Assembly: GCA_029098065.1 (NCBI GenBank) | Contig: JAQXNP010000151.1 | Coordinates: 1-11,827, forward strand | Length of the DNA: 11,827 bases | Direction of reading: 5' to 3' | Origin: Clostridiales bacterium | GTDB taxonomy: Bacteria > Bacillota > Clostridia > Oscillospirales > Oscillospiraceae | Shown: positions 1 through 6,713 of the stretch, piece after piece | Position numbering within the stretch: position 1 is the first letter of the stretch | Layout: every line of letters begins with the position of its first letter | Program-made: the position numbers and the translations under genes | Notes under the pieces: model-generated | What the model saw: the letters and a program-made list of their open reading frames with translations, nothing else | What the model was told of the DNA's origin: nothing | Databases searched by the model: none

Positions 1-1410
1 GGCCAGATAGTCCTTCAGCCCGCTGACAGGGATGCGCACCTGCTCCATGGAGTCCCGCTCCCGGACAGTGACACAGTTGTCGGCAGGGGTCTTCTCGTCG
101 CCCACGGTCTGGAAGTCCACGGTGACGCAAAAGGGGGTGCCGATCTCGTCCTGACGGCGGTAGCGCTTGCCGATGGAGCCGGCGTCATCAAAGTCCACCA
201 TAAAGTCACGGCTCAGATCCTCGAAGATCTTGCGGGCGGGCTCGGACAGCTTCTTGGACAGGGGCAGAATGGCCGCCTTGAAGGGGGCCAGCGCGGGGTG
301 GAGACGCAGGACGGTGCGGACATCGTCCTTGCCGTTTTTGTCCTGACCCACCACCTCTTCGTCGTAGGCGTCCACCAGGAAGGCCAGGGCCATCCGGTCG
401 GCACCCAGGGAGGGTTCGATTACATAGGGGATATAGTGCTCGTTCTTCTCCTGATCGTAATAGGTCAGGTCCTTGCCGGAGTGCTCCTGATGCTGCTTGA
501 GGTCATAGTCGGTGCGGTCGGCCACGCCCCACAGCTCGCCCCAGCCGAAGGGGAACAGGAACTCGAAGTCGGTGGTGGCTTTGGAGTAGAAGGCCAGCTC
601 CTCCTTCTCGTGATCCCGCAGGCGCAGGTTCTCGTCCTTGATGCCCAGGCTCAGCAGCCACTGGTGGCAGAATTCCCGCCAGTACTGGAACCACTCCAGG
701 TCGGTGCCCGGCTCACAGAAGAACTCCAGCTCCATCTGCTCGAACTCCCGGATGCGGAAGATGAAGTTGCCCGGCGTGATCTCGTTGCGGAAGGACTTGC
801 CCACCTGGCAGACGCCGAAGGGCAGCTTCTTCCGGGTGGTGCGCTGGATGGCCGGGAAGTTGACGAAGATGCCCTGGGCGGTCTCGGGCCGGAGGTAGAC
901 CTCGGTGGAGGTATCCTCGGTGACGCCCTGGTGGGTCTTAAACATCAGGTTGAACTTGCGGATGTCGGTGAAGTCGGACTTCCCGCAGCCGGGGCAGGTG
1001 ACGGAGTTGTCCCGGATGAAGGCCACCAGCTCGTCGTTGGTCATGGCCTCCACATTCACGTCGGTGCGGCCCTGCTCGGCGCACCAGTTCTCGATGAGCT
1101 TATCGGCGCGGTGGCGCATCTTGCAGGCCTTGCAGTCGATGAGGGGGTCGTTGAAGGTGGAGACATGGCCGGAGGCCACCCACACCTCGGGGTTCATGAG
1201 AATGGCGGCATCCAGGCCCACGTTGTAGGGGGACTCCTGGACAAACTTCTTCCACCAGGCCCGCTTCACGTTGTTTTTGAACTCCACGCCCAGGGGGCCG
1301 TAGTCCCAGGAGTTGGCCAGACCGCCGTAGATCTCGCTGCCGGGATAGACAAAGCCCCGGCCCTTGCACAAAGCCACGATCTGGTCCATGGTTTTTTCGG
1401 TGTTTTTCAT
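1..1410 (-). CDS. glyS: Glycyl-tRNA synthetase, dimeric class II type (3' end cut by window)
   Basis: This enzyme charges tRNA-Gly with glycine in the cytoplasm. The 470 residues visible are close to the full length of bacterial single-chain (alpha2) GlyRS, so only a few C-terminal codons should lie beyond the window. The N-terminus has the family opening [12 protein letters not shown] (residues 19-30). Two CxxC pairs (C93/C96 and C139/C142) look like the zinc-ribbon insertion. Class II motif 2 is at about 207-223 (FRNE, then FRIREFEQ), and motif 3 is around 332-344 ([13 protein letters not shown]). The C-terminal anticodon-binding domain follows from about 370. The ATG is preceded by an AAGGGAG ribosome site 8 nt upstream. 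The gene is transcribed from a promoter at about 1693-1721 through a T-box leader, so expression should rise when tRNA-Gly is uncharged. Identification is secure from the motifs; no frameshift or oddity was seen. Confidence 0.97.
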   Translation of the reverse strand, partial: MKNTEKTMDQIVALCKGRGFVYPGSEIYGGLANSWDYGPLGVEFKNNVKRAWWKKFVQESPYNVGLDAAILMNPEVWVASGHVSTFNDPLIDCKACKMRHRADKLIENWCAEQGRTDVNVEAMTNDELVAFIRDNSVTCPGCGKSDFTDIRKFNLMFKTHQGVTEDTSTEVYLRPETAQGIFVNFPAIQRTTRKKLPFGVCQVGKSFRNEITPGNFIFRIREFEQMELEFFCEPGTDLEWFQYWREFCHQWLLSLGIKDENLRLRDHEKEELAFYSKATTDFEFLFPFGWGELWGVADRTDYDLKQHQEHSGKDLTYYDQEKNEHYIPYVIEPSLGADRMALAFLVDAYDEEVVGQDKNGKDDVRTVLRLHPALAPFKAAILPLSKKLSEPARKIFEDLSRDFMVDFDDAGSIGKRYRRQDEIGTPFCVTVDFQTVGDEKTPADNCVTVRERDSMEQVRIPVSGLKDYLA

Positions 1411-1446
1411 GTTGACACTCCCTTTTCTGTGTTTGGCCCGGGGCGC

Positions 1447-1484
1447 AAAAAACGCCCTGAGCCGGTGAGGATCGGCTCAGGGCG
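1447..1484 (-). terminator. T-box-controlled terminator ahead of glyS
   Basis: A perfect 12-bp stem (1453-1464 pairing with 1473-1484, 8-nt loop) is followed on the minus strand by six U (1452-1447). Its 5' arm lies directly after the T-box sequence, so it would be mutually exclusive with the antiterminator. Confidence 0.92.
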
Positions 1485-1686
1485 AACTTCTGTCAAAGTC
1501 CGTGGGTCCACCTGAATTCGCGTCTGGCTGACGCGCACTCGATCCCGGTAACGGCGGGGACCGGCGGAGCATTTCCGCTCCGCGGCTCGCGGGCGCCTTC
1601 CGGCCGTCCCCAGGGGGCCTCGCACCGTCCGGCCCCTCTCTTCTGCTGGGTTTGCAGCCCTACTCTTCCCGGTCATCGCTGATTTC
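1447..1686 (-). promoter_or_regulatory. Glycine T-box riboswitch leader of glyS
   Basis: Read on the minus strand, the leader shows the T-box parts in order. A Stem I GA-motif-like GGGAAGAGTA is at 1670-1661. A specifier-loop stretch GAAGGCGCC at 1600-1592 carries GGC, a glycine codon, at 1597-1595. A 7-bp hairpin follows (arms 1564-1570 and 1577-1583). The T-box sequence AGGTGGACCCACGG is at 1513-1500, then a strong terminator hairpin. I see no Stem II, as is usual in short glycyl T-boxes. Established mechanism: uncharged tRNA-Gly pairs with the specifier and the T-box bulge and favours the antiterminator. The exact 5' end is inferred from the promoter. Confidence 0.9.
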
Positions 1687-1692
1687 CGGGTT

Positions 1693-1721
1693 ATTGTATC
1701 ACCGAAATCCCGCCGCGTCAA
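1693..1721 (-). promoter_or_regulatory. Sigma-A promoter of the glyS T-box transcript
   Basis: On the minus strand there is a -35 TTGACG (1721-1716), a 17-bp spacer and a -10 TACAAT (1698-1693). Transcription should begin near 1686, just before Stem I of the T-box. It is divergent from the permease promoter at 1833-1861. Confidence 0.85.
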
Positions 1722-1832
1722 GGGAGCCTGCGGGTTTCCCGGGGAAATCAGGCCCCTATCCCGGGAAAGGCACCGCCTCCGCCGGGATACACCTCATTCT
1801 TTTGAACGGGAAAAATAAAATGTCGTTTTCTC

Positions 1833-1861
1833 TTGCAATGGGCGAAGCAATGTGGTATGAT
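1833..1861 (+). promoter_or_regulatory. Sigma-A promoter of the uracil permease transcript
   Basis: A -35 TTGCAA (1833-1838), a 17-bp spacer and a -10 TATGAT (1856-1861) place the start near 1868. This leaves a leader of about 155 nt before the permease ATG. The stretch between the two divergent promoters (1722-1832) shows no other clear signal. Confidence 0.8.
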
Positions 1862-1894
1862 ATCGCACAATGAACGGAAGGGAGTGGCGGCGTC

Positions 1895-2002
1895 ATGCGG
1901 AAGATGATGGAATCGGGCGCTTTTGCTTCCTTTTTTCTGTTCCCTTTTCAGCCGGCTTTTAAGCCGGTATTTTTTTGCCCCGACGCAAAAATCCGCGTGT
2001 AA
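1895..2002 (+). CDS. Putative pyrBI-like leader peptide (35 aa) in the permease leader
   Basis: A short frame starts with ATG at 1895 behind a GGAAGGGAG ribosome site (1876-1884, 10-nt spacing) and ends with TAA at 2000-2002. It begins MRKMMESGAF and contains 8 Phe in 35 residues because it reads through a U-rich stretch (1921-1948, 19 of 28 bases T). It then runs straight through the terminator at 1952-1976, where the U tract encodes FFCP. It stops 21 nt before the permease start. E. coli PyrL, the pyrBI leader peptide, has the same arrangement and a similar FFCP at its terminator. Proposed role: coupling of translation to UTP-dependent polymerase pausing so the terminator fails when UTP is low. 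This is inference; a Phe-codon attenuator or a chance frame remain possible. Confidence 0.5.
   Translation: MRKMMESGAFASFFLFPFQPAFKPVFFCPDAKIRV
1952..1976 (+). terminator. Attenuator terminator in the uracil permease leader
   Basis: A stem CCGGCTT/AAGCCGG (1952-1958 with 1961-1967; realistically 6 bp with a 4-nt loop) is followed by TA and seven T (1970-1976). It lies between the promoter and the permease gene on the same strand, so it must be bypassed for expression. I could not find a PyrR-binding-loop consensus upstream of it. Confidence 0.8.
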
Positions 2003-2023
2003 GAGAGAGAGGAGAGTACCCCC

Positions 2024-3379
2024 ATGAAAGAAAAAACCTCCATCGGCCAGGAACCTATCCGGGACGCCCGTTCCCTGGGCGTGCCCAAAATGCTGATCCT
2101 GGGCCTCCAGCACATGTTCGCCATGTTCGGCGCCACCATCCTGGTGCCCATTCTGGTCAACCAGTACGGCCTGCCCCTGAACATCCAGACCACCCTGTTC
2201 TTCGCCGGTTTCGGCACCCTGTTCTTCCACGTCTGCACCCGGATGAAGGTCCCCGCCTTCCTGGGTTCCTCCTTCGCCTTCCTGGGCGGCTTTGCCACCA
2301 TGGCCGGGATGGACTCCGGCATCTACGCCGGCATGGAGGCCGCCGAGAAGCTCCAGTACGCCTGCGGCGGCATCGTGGTGGCCGGCCTGCTCTACCTGGT
2401 GCTTGCCCTGGTCATCAAGGTGGTGGGCGTCCACAAGGTCATGCGATTCCTGCCCCCCGTGGTCACCGGCCCCATCATCATCTGCATCGGCCTGAATCTG
2501 GCCCCCTCCGCCGTCTCCAACGCCTCCACCTGCTGGTGGCTGGCCCTGCTGGCCATTGGCATCATCATCGTGGCCAACATCTGGGGCAAGGGCATGGTGA
2601 AGATCATCCCCATCCTCCTGGGCGTTGTGGGCGCTTACCTGGTGGCCGTGGTCGCCGGGAAGGTGGACTTCTCCGAAGTGAAGGACGCCGCGCTGCTGGG
2701 CTTCCAGCCCTTCGTCACCAACTTCTCCGGCAGCGTGGCCAAGTTTGACCTCTCCGCCATCCTGGTCATGGCCCCCATTGCCATCGCCTCCATGATGGAG
2801 CACATCGGCGACATGTCCGCCATCTCCGCCACCGTGGGAGAGAACTTCATCGAGGATCCCGGCCTCCACCGCACCCTCATCGGCGACGGCATCGCCACCA
2901 GCCTGGCCGGCCTCTTCGGCGGCCCCTCCAACACCACCTACGGCGAGAACACCGGCGTGCTGGTCCTCTCCAGGGTCTATGACCCCCGGGTCATCCGGCT
3001 GGCGGCCCTCTACGCCATCATTCTCTCCTTCTCCCCCAAGTTCGCCGCCGTCATCGGCTCCCTGCCCTCCGCCATCATCGGCGGCGTGTCCTTCATCCTC
3101 TACGGCATGATCTCCGCCATCGGCGTGCGGAACATCGTGGAGAACCAGGTGGACCTGACCAACTCCCGGAACCTCATCATCGCTGCCGTCATCCTGGTCT
3201 GCGGCCTGGGCTTCTCCTCCGGCATCACCTTCCAGGTGGGATCCGCCTCCGTCACTCTCACCGGCCTGGCCATTGCCGCCATTGTCGGCATCCTGCTCAA
3301 CGCCATCCTGCCCGGCAACGACTATCAGCCCGGCGCCGGCGCCAACTCTGACGCTTCCGCCAACCTGGGTCAGTACTGA
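2024..3379 (+). CDS. pyrP: Uracil permease, NCS2 (nucleobase:cation symporter-2) family
   Basis: This integral membrane protein imports uracil, probably by proton symport, feeding UMP salvage. At 451 residues it is close to B. subtilis PyrP and E. coli UraA. It is strongly hydrophobic, with roughly 12-14 membrane segments. Early segments contain the family stretch GATILVPILVNQYGLPL (36-52). The substrate half contains SMMEHIGD (256-263) and NTTYGENTGV (303-312). E259 and E308 correspond to the two uracil-binding glutamates of UraA; the third polar position is Asp263 rather than His. The tail from about 430 is short and polar. The ATG has an AGGAGA site 8 nt upstream (2010-2015). It is a single-gene unit with its own promoter, an attenuator leader and a 3' terminator. 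The symbol uraA is equally used for this family. Confidence 0.93.
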   Translation: MKEKTSIGQEPIRDARSLGVPKMLILGLQHMFAMFGATILVPILVNQYGLPLNIQTTLFFAGFGTLFFHVCTRMKVPAFLGSSFAFLGGFATMAGMDSGIYAGMEAAEKLQYACGGIVVAGLLYLVLALVIKVVGVHKVMRFLPPVVTGPIIICIGLNLAPSAVSNASTCWWLALLAIGIIIVANIWGKGMVKIIPILLGVVGAYLVAVVAGKVDFSEVKDAALLGFQPFVTNFSGSVAKFDLSAILVMAPIAIASMMEHIGDMSAISATVGENFIEDPGLHRTLIGDGIATSLAGLFGGPSNTTYGENTGVLVLSRVYDPRVIRLAALYAIILSFSPKFAAVIGSLPSAIIGGVSFILYGMISAIGVRNIVENQVDLTNSRNLIIAAVILVCGLGFSSGITFQVGSASVTLTGLAIAAIVGILLNAILPGNDYQPGAGANSDASANLGQY

Positions 3380-3399
3380 GCCCGGTCAATTCGCCGCAA

Positions 3400-3430
3400 G
3401 GGCCCTCTCCCACGGGAGAGGGCCCTTTTT
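3400..3430 (+). terminator. Intrinsic terminator after the uracil permease gene
   Basis: GGGCCCTCTCCC (3400-3411) and GGGAGAGGGCCC (3414-3425) form an 11-12-bp stem followed by five T (3426-3430), 20 nt past the stop codon. Confidence 0.92.
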
Positions 3431-3444
3431 CTGTGCTGCCCTCC

Positions 3445-3476
3445 TTGACAATTCCATCCTACAAGTGTAGTATAAT
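3445..3476 (+). promoter_or_regulatory. Promoter of the BlaI-type operon
   Basis: The -35 is TTGACA (3445-3450). Two -10 choices overlap: TAGTAT at 3468-3473 (17-bp spacer) and TATAAT at 3471-3476 (20-bp spacer). Either one lies inside the inverted-repeat operator, so repressor binding would block polymerase. Confidence 0.75.
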
Positions 3477-3495
3477 TGCAATACTACACTTGTAG
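3459..3495. promoter_or_regulatory. BlaI/MecI-type operator, perfect 15-bp inverted repeat
   Basis: CTACAAGTGTAGTAT (3459-3473) and its exact reverse complement (3481-3495) flank the 7-nt AATTGCA. Each arm itself holds the TACA-nn-TGTA core typical of BlaI/MecI operators, so two dimers could bind side by side. It covers the -10 region and ends in the ribosome site AGGAGG (3494-3499). Autorepression of the downstream gene is the natural reading. Confidence 0.88.
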
Positions 3496-3506
3496 GAGGT
3501 TTTGCC

Positions 3507-3872
3507 ATGACCAGTCTGTCGGATCGGGAGTGGGCGGTGCTCTCCGCCCTGTGGGAGACCGGCGGCGCCCCGCTGGGGGAGCTGGCGGAGCGGCTCCGGG
3601 AGGACACCGGCTGGAGCCGAAACACGGTGCTCACCTACCTCACCCGCATGGAGGCCAAGGGGCTGGTGACCATTGACAAGGAGGTCTCCCCCCACATCTA
3701 CCGGGCGGCGCTGGACCGGGCCGCCTGTCAGGCCCGGGAGCGGCACAGCTTTCTCCAGCGGGTCTACCGGGGCTCCGCCGGGGATCTGGTGACCGCCTTT
3801 CTGAAGGAGGAGCCCATCTCCCCCCAGGAGCGGGAGGCGCTGAGAAAGCTGCTGGACGAGATGGAGGTGTGA
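3507..3872 (+). CDS. blaI: BlaI/MecI/CopY-family transcriptional repressor
   Basis: This 121-residue DNA-binding repressor has the size and layout of the BlaI/MecI family. An N-terminal winged helix-turn-helix starts LSDREWAVLSALWE, its recognition helix is at about 36-47 (WSRNTVLTYLTR), the wing lies near 52-66 (IDKEVSPHIYRA), and a helical dimerisation tail runs from about 70. In BlaI the partner protease pathway ends in cleavage at an Asn-Phe bond in the tail; the matching place here appears to be A97-F98. The ATG follows AGGAGG by 7 nt and the operator covers the promoter, so it most likely represses its own operon. The downstream sensor gene begins 5 nt after the stop and is broken. The regulated target beyond this operon is unknown; a beta-lactam role should not be assumed, as no beta-lactamase is nearby. 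Confidence 0.9.
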   Translation: MTSLSDREWAVLSALWETGGAPLGELAERLREDTGWSRNTVLTYLTRMEAKGLVTIDKEVSPHIYRAALDRAACQARERHSFLQRVYRGSAGDLVTAFLKEEPISPQEREALRKLLDEMEV

Positions 3873-3876
3873 GCCC

Positions 3877-4840
3877 ATGACCGACCTTTGGGGCTTTCTC
3901 CTTCAGACCCTCACCGCCTCCGGCACAGCGGCGGTGCTGCTGGTGGTGAAGGCCATGTTCCGGGACAAGCTCTTCCCCCGGTGGCAGTTTGCCGCCTGGG
4001 GGGTGCTGGCTCTGATCCTCCTGCTCCCGGCGGGCCGGGGGGATATGTGCTGATAAACTGGCCCTGGCTGGTGGAGACGGTCAAGACCTTTCTTACCGGA
4101 GAGTATTCCCTGACCCGGGTGTCTGCCCCCGTTCCCCTGCCCAGGCCGGGCCGGCCGGAGACGGCGGCGGGATCTGGACGGCCCTCCAGCGGGTCCGGGC
4201 GGAGCGATGGGAGGACCGGTGGGTGGCCCTTCCCCTGGAGGACTTCCGGGCGGTGCAGACGGAGTGGGGTTCCCTGCCCGCCTATGGCTGTGAGGAGCTG
4301 CCCGCCTGGCGCTACGAGGGGTGGACGGAGGACTTCATGATCCGTCTGTCCTATCAGACCTCCTACACAGTGGACAGCTATGTGAGCGGCGGCAGCGGCG
4401 TTTACTCCTCGTCCGCCTTCGATCTGACCCCCCGGCCCAACGGGACCTTTTCCGCCGGGGACGGCCAGTGGGTCAGCGCCGTCTACACCGGCGTCGAAGG
4501 GGCCAAGGGGGACATTCGCAGCATCGGGATCTCCATCAGGCCCCTGGGCAGGGAGGAATCCTCCCCCGCCGGCACGTCCCCGGATCTGGGCGGCGACGCC
4601 TGGACATACCTGTCCGATCCCACCGCTGACGCCGGCGGCTCCAGTACCGACGGTTCCAGCTGGGGCACCCGGCCTCTGGAGGGGAAGGACTGGGGGCCGG
4701 AGATCTGGCTGTGCGGCGGGGGCGGCACCGCCGACCCGGAGCACTTTGACCGGGAGAGGGGCTATGCCGCCGATCTCTATCTCAACGGAAGCAAACGGGC
4801 GGAGCTGACGCTGCTGCCCGTGGAAGGAGGCCCCCAATGA
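3877..4840 (+). pseudogene. Degraded BlaR1/MecR1-like sensor gene (two frameshifts, protease segment absent)
   Basis: An ATG 5 nt after the repressor stop opens a frame of 58 codons (MTDLWGFLLQTL, then RWQFAAWGVLALILLLPAG) that ends at TGA 4051. It looks like the first two membrane segments of the M56/BlaR1 sensor-protease family. The continuation GYVLINWPWLVETVKTFLTG is in the next frame, reached by one missing base in the six-G run at about 4037-4042. After about 4140 the plausible continuation (PVPLP, then AGPAGDGGGIWTALQ) moves frame again, fixed by one extra C near 4140-4142. The third frame runs to TGA 4838-4840 as a polar, Gly/Ser-rich, probably extracellular segment with no recognised domain. 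No HExxH zinc-protease motif occurs in any of the three segments, so even the repaired ~322-residue product lacks the peptidase. Both shifts go the same way. Alternatives are sequencing errors or a separate gene starting at GTG 4223 (see findings). Confidence 0.6.
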
Positions 4841-5439
4841 CCGGCCGGAAAACTCTGTATGACGGCGCCTCCCAGGCCGCCTGGGGCTATCTGTTCCTCT
4901 ATTTCGACCTCAAGCTGGGCTCTGTCAGCATTCTGCCCGCCTTTGTGGGCTACCTGCTGTTTCTGTCTGCCATCGAAAAGCTGAAGGGGGAGCGGCGGGA
5001 TCTGGCCCTCCTGCGGCCCCTGGGCATCCTGCTGGCGGCGGGAAGCGGGGCCGAGTGGCTGTGCTCCTGGGCGGGCGTCACCCTGGACGGCCGGTTCCCC
5101 GCCCTGGATCTGATCCTGGCCGCGGCGGGACTCTACTTTCACTTCCAGCTGTTTACCGACTTCGCCGCCCTGGCGGAGACGTATCAGCGGCCGGGGCAGG
5201 ATCTGGACCGGCGGCTCCTCCGCTGGCGGACGGTGCAGGCGGTGCTCACCACCGCCGCCAAGCTCCTCTCCCTCCTGATGCTCCGGCGGGAAGGAGATTG
5301 GGAGTGGCTGCTTTTCTCTCTGGTCTTTGTAGGCATCGCCGTGGGTGGGTGCCTGATGGCGGCGGTGTTTTCCCTCCGGGCCCTGTTCCGGGAGGAGGAA
5401 CAGCCGGGTGGACCTCCGGCGGGGACGGAGGCGCCCTGA
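4837..5439 (+). CDS. Membrane protein of unknown function, third gene of the BlaI-type operon
   Basis: I do not recognise this 200-residue protein. It is hydrophobic, with membrane segments likely at about 14-46 (possibly one long or two short), 61-80, 88-110, 133-150 and 157-182. Charged loops lie between them (KLKGERRD at 48-55; QDLDRRLLRWR at 121-131), and the C-terminal tail is soluble and Pro/Gly-rich. No signal peptide cleavage site, enzyme motif or transporter signature is visible. The ATG overlaps the stop of the preceding frame (ATGA at 4837-4840), and GGAGG (4825-4829) lies 7 nt upstream, so translation is coupled to that frame. It should be co-repressed with the BlaI-type gene, and a terminator follows its stop. 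Its intact frame beside a broken neighbour suggests it is still under selection. Confidence 0.75.
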   Translation: MTGRKTLYDGASQAAWGYLFLYFDLKLGSVSILPAFVGYLLFLSAIEKLKGERRDLALLRPLGILLAAGSGAEWLCSWAGVTLDGRFPALDLILAAAGLYFHFQLFTDFAALAETYQRPGQDLDRRLLRWRTVQAVLTTAAKLLSLLMLRREGDWEWLLFSLVFVGIAVGGCLMAAVFSLRALFREEEQPGGPPAGTEAP

Positions 5440-5449
5440 ATCTTCGCGC

Positions 5450-5485
5450 AAAAAAGCGGAAGAGCCACAGGCTCTTCCGCTTTTT
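5450..5485. terminator. Bidirectional terminator between the BlaI-type operon and mtnA
   Basis: GCGGAAGAGCC (5456-5466) pairs perfectly with 5470-5480 around an ACA loop. Five T follow on the plus strand (5481-5485), and a run of A precedes the stem (5450-5455), giving a U tract on the minus strand too. It serves the two convergent transcripts. Confidence 0.92.
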
Positions 5486-5499
5486 GACACAGCCGCTCT

Positions 5500-6564
5500 C
5501 TATTTGATCCCCAGACGGGCAAAGGCCTTGTCGAAGGGCGGGTAGGCAATGCCCTTCTCGGTGATGATGCCGGTGACCAGCTGGTGGTCGGTGACATCGA
5601 AGGCCGGGTTGTCCACCTTCACCCCGGCGGGGGCCATGCGCTGCTTGTACCACATCTCGGTGACCTCCTCCGGCTTGCGCTCCTCAATGACGATGTCATC
5701 CCCGGTGGCGATGGACAGGTCGATGGTGGAGGAGGGGGCGCAGCAGTACAGGGGGATCCCGTAGTGCCGGGCCAGAATGGCCACGCCGGAGGTGCCGATC
5801 TTGTTGGCGAAATCCCCGTTGGCGGCCACCCGGTCGCAGCCCACGAAAACGATGTCGATTTTCCCCCGCTTCATGGTGATGGAGGCCATGTTGTCGCAGA
5901 TGAGGGTGGTGTCCACCCCGGCGGTCTGCATCTCAAAGGCGCTGAGCCGGGCCCCCTGGAGCAGCGGCCGGGTCTCATCGCAGTAGACCCGCAGGTCGTT
6001 CCAGCCCTCCTCCAGGGCGATGTAGACGGGGGCCAGAGCGGTGCCGTATTTGGCGGTGGCCAGAGTGCCCGCGTTGCAGTGGGTCAGAATGCCGTCCCCG
6101 TGGTGGAGCAGCTCAAAGCCGTACCGGCCGATGCTCCGGCTGATGGCGATGTCCTCCGCCCGGATGGCGTCGGCCTCCTCCCGAAGGCGGTCCTTCATCT
6201 GGGCCACGCTGAGCCGGTCCCGGTTCTCCTCCATCACCCGCTCCATCCGGTTCAGCGCCCAGGACAGGTTCACGGCGGTGGGCCGGGCGGAGTTGAGGTA
6301 GTCCTTTTTCTCCCGGACCCGGGCGCAGAAAGCGTCCATGTCGTCGGTCTCCGTCTGATCGGCGGCCAGATAGAGGCCATAGGCGGCGGCCACCCCGATG
6401 GCCGGGGCCCCCCGCACCCGCAGGGTATAGATGGCTTCCCAGATATCCTCCGCCCGGGACAGATGGAGGTATTTGACCTCTCCCGGCAGCAGAGTCTGAT
6501 CCAGAATGATCATTTCTTTTTGATTGTCCGCCAGTACGACGGAATCCAGACTCAGGGCATTCAT
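5500..6564 (-). CDS. mtnA: S-methyl-5-thioribose-1-phosphate isomerase
   Basis: MtnA converts 5-methylthioribose-1-phosphate to 5-methylthioribulose-1-phosphate in the cytoplasm, the first committed step after methylthioadenosine phosphorolysis (methionine salvage, or the related shunts of anaerobes). The 354-residue length is normal. Family marks include LRVRGAPAIGVAAAYG (48-63), the active-site Cys163 in THCNAGTLAT, and the catalytic Asp244 in VGCDRVAANGDFANKIGT (241-258), matching Cys160 and Asp240 of the B. subtilis enzyme. The ATG at 6564 has AAAGGAG 11 nt upstream, a slightly long spacing, and no better in-frame start is nearby. It has its own promoter (6606-6634) and shares a bidirectional terminator with the convergent operon. 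Closely related isomerases act on other 1-phospho sugars, so substrate choice is from family resemblance. No other salvage genes adjoin it except deoD 3 kb away. Confidence 0.94.
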   Translation of the reverse strand: MNALSLDSVVLADNQKEMIILDQTLLPGEVKYLHLSRAEDIWEAIYTLRVRGAPAIGVAAAYGLYLAADQTETDDMDAFCARVREKKDYLNSARPTAVNLSWALNRMERVMEENRDRLSVAQMKDRLREEADAIRAEDIAISRSIGRYGFELLHHGDGILTHCNAGTLATAKYGTALAPVYIALEEGWNDLRVYCDETRPLLQGARLSAFEMQTAGVDTTLICDNMASITMKRGKIDIVFVGCDRVAANGDFANKIGTSGVAILARHYGIPLYCCAPSSTIDLSIATGDDIVIEERKPEEVTEMWYKQRMAPAGVKVDNPAFDVTDHQLVTGIITEKGIAYPPFDKAFARLGIK

Positions 6565-6605
6565 AATAAGCGGGACTCCTTTCCCATCTGATGATCTATG
6601 TCCAA

Positions 6606-6634
6606 ATGATAGCGAAAAAGCATGGGAAAGTCAA
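6606..6634 (-). promoter_or_regulatory. Sigma-A promoter of mtnA
   Basis: On the minus strand there is a -35 TTGACT (6634-6629), a 17-bp spacer and a -10 TATCAT (6611-6606), giving a start near 6599 and a 35-nt leader. It lies downstream of the terminator at 6664-6713, so mtnA does not depend on the repeat array for transcription. Confidence 0.82.
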
Positions 6635-6663
6635 GGCGGGCGGGCCGGCGTTTCCCGGGAAAG

Positions 6664-6713
6664 AAAAATCCCGCGGACCGGGACCGCCCAACAGGCGGGC
6701 TCCCTCCGCGGGA
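6664..6713 (-). terminator. Strong leftward terminator upstream of mtnA
   Basis: On the minus strand TCCCGCGG (6713-6706) pairs with CCGCGGGA (6676-6669), enclosing a further GC-rich stem (GGGA and CCGCC pairing with GGCGG and TCCC, with small bulges). Five U follow (6668-6664), then CUU. It would end any transcript arriving from the repeat array or the acyl-CoA dehydrogenase unit. Confidence 0.82.

Noticed and set aside
298..1515. Long plus-strand frame opposite glyS
   Set aside because: It is the antisense shadow of the clearly recognisable glycyl-tRNA synthetase and runs through the T-box terminator.
1870..1962. Alternative upstream ATG at 1870 reading in another frame through the permease leader
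   Set aside because: It would start within a few bases of the predicted transcription start with no ribosome site; the ATG at 1895 has one.
4030..4145. Programmed -1 ribosomal frameshifting in the BlaR1-like gene, since both shifts are in the same direction
   Set aside because: Neither place has a proper X-XXY-YYZ slippery heptamer in the incoming frame. Single-base loss in short G and C runs plus absence of the protease motif fits decay or sequencing error better.
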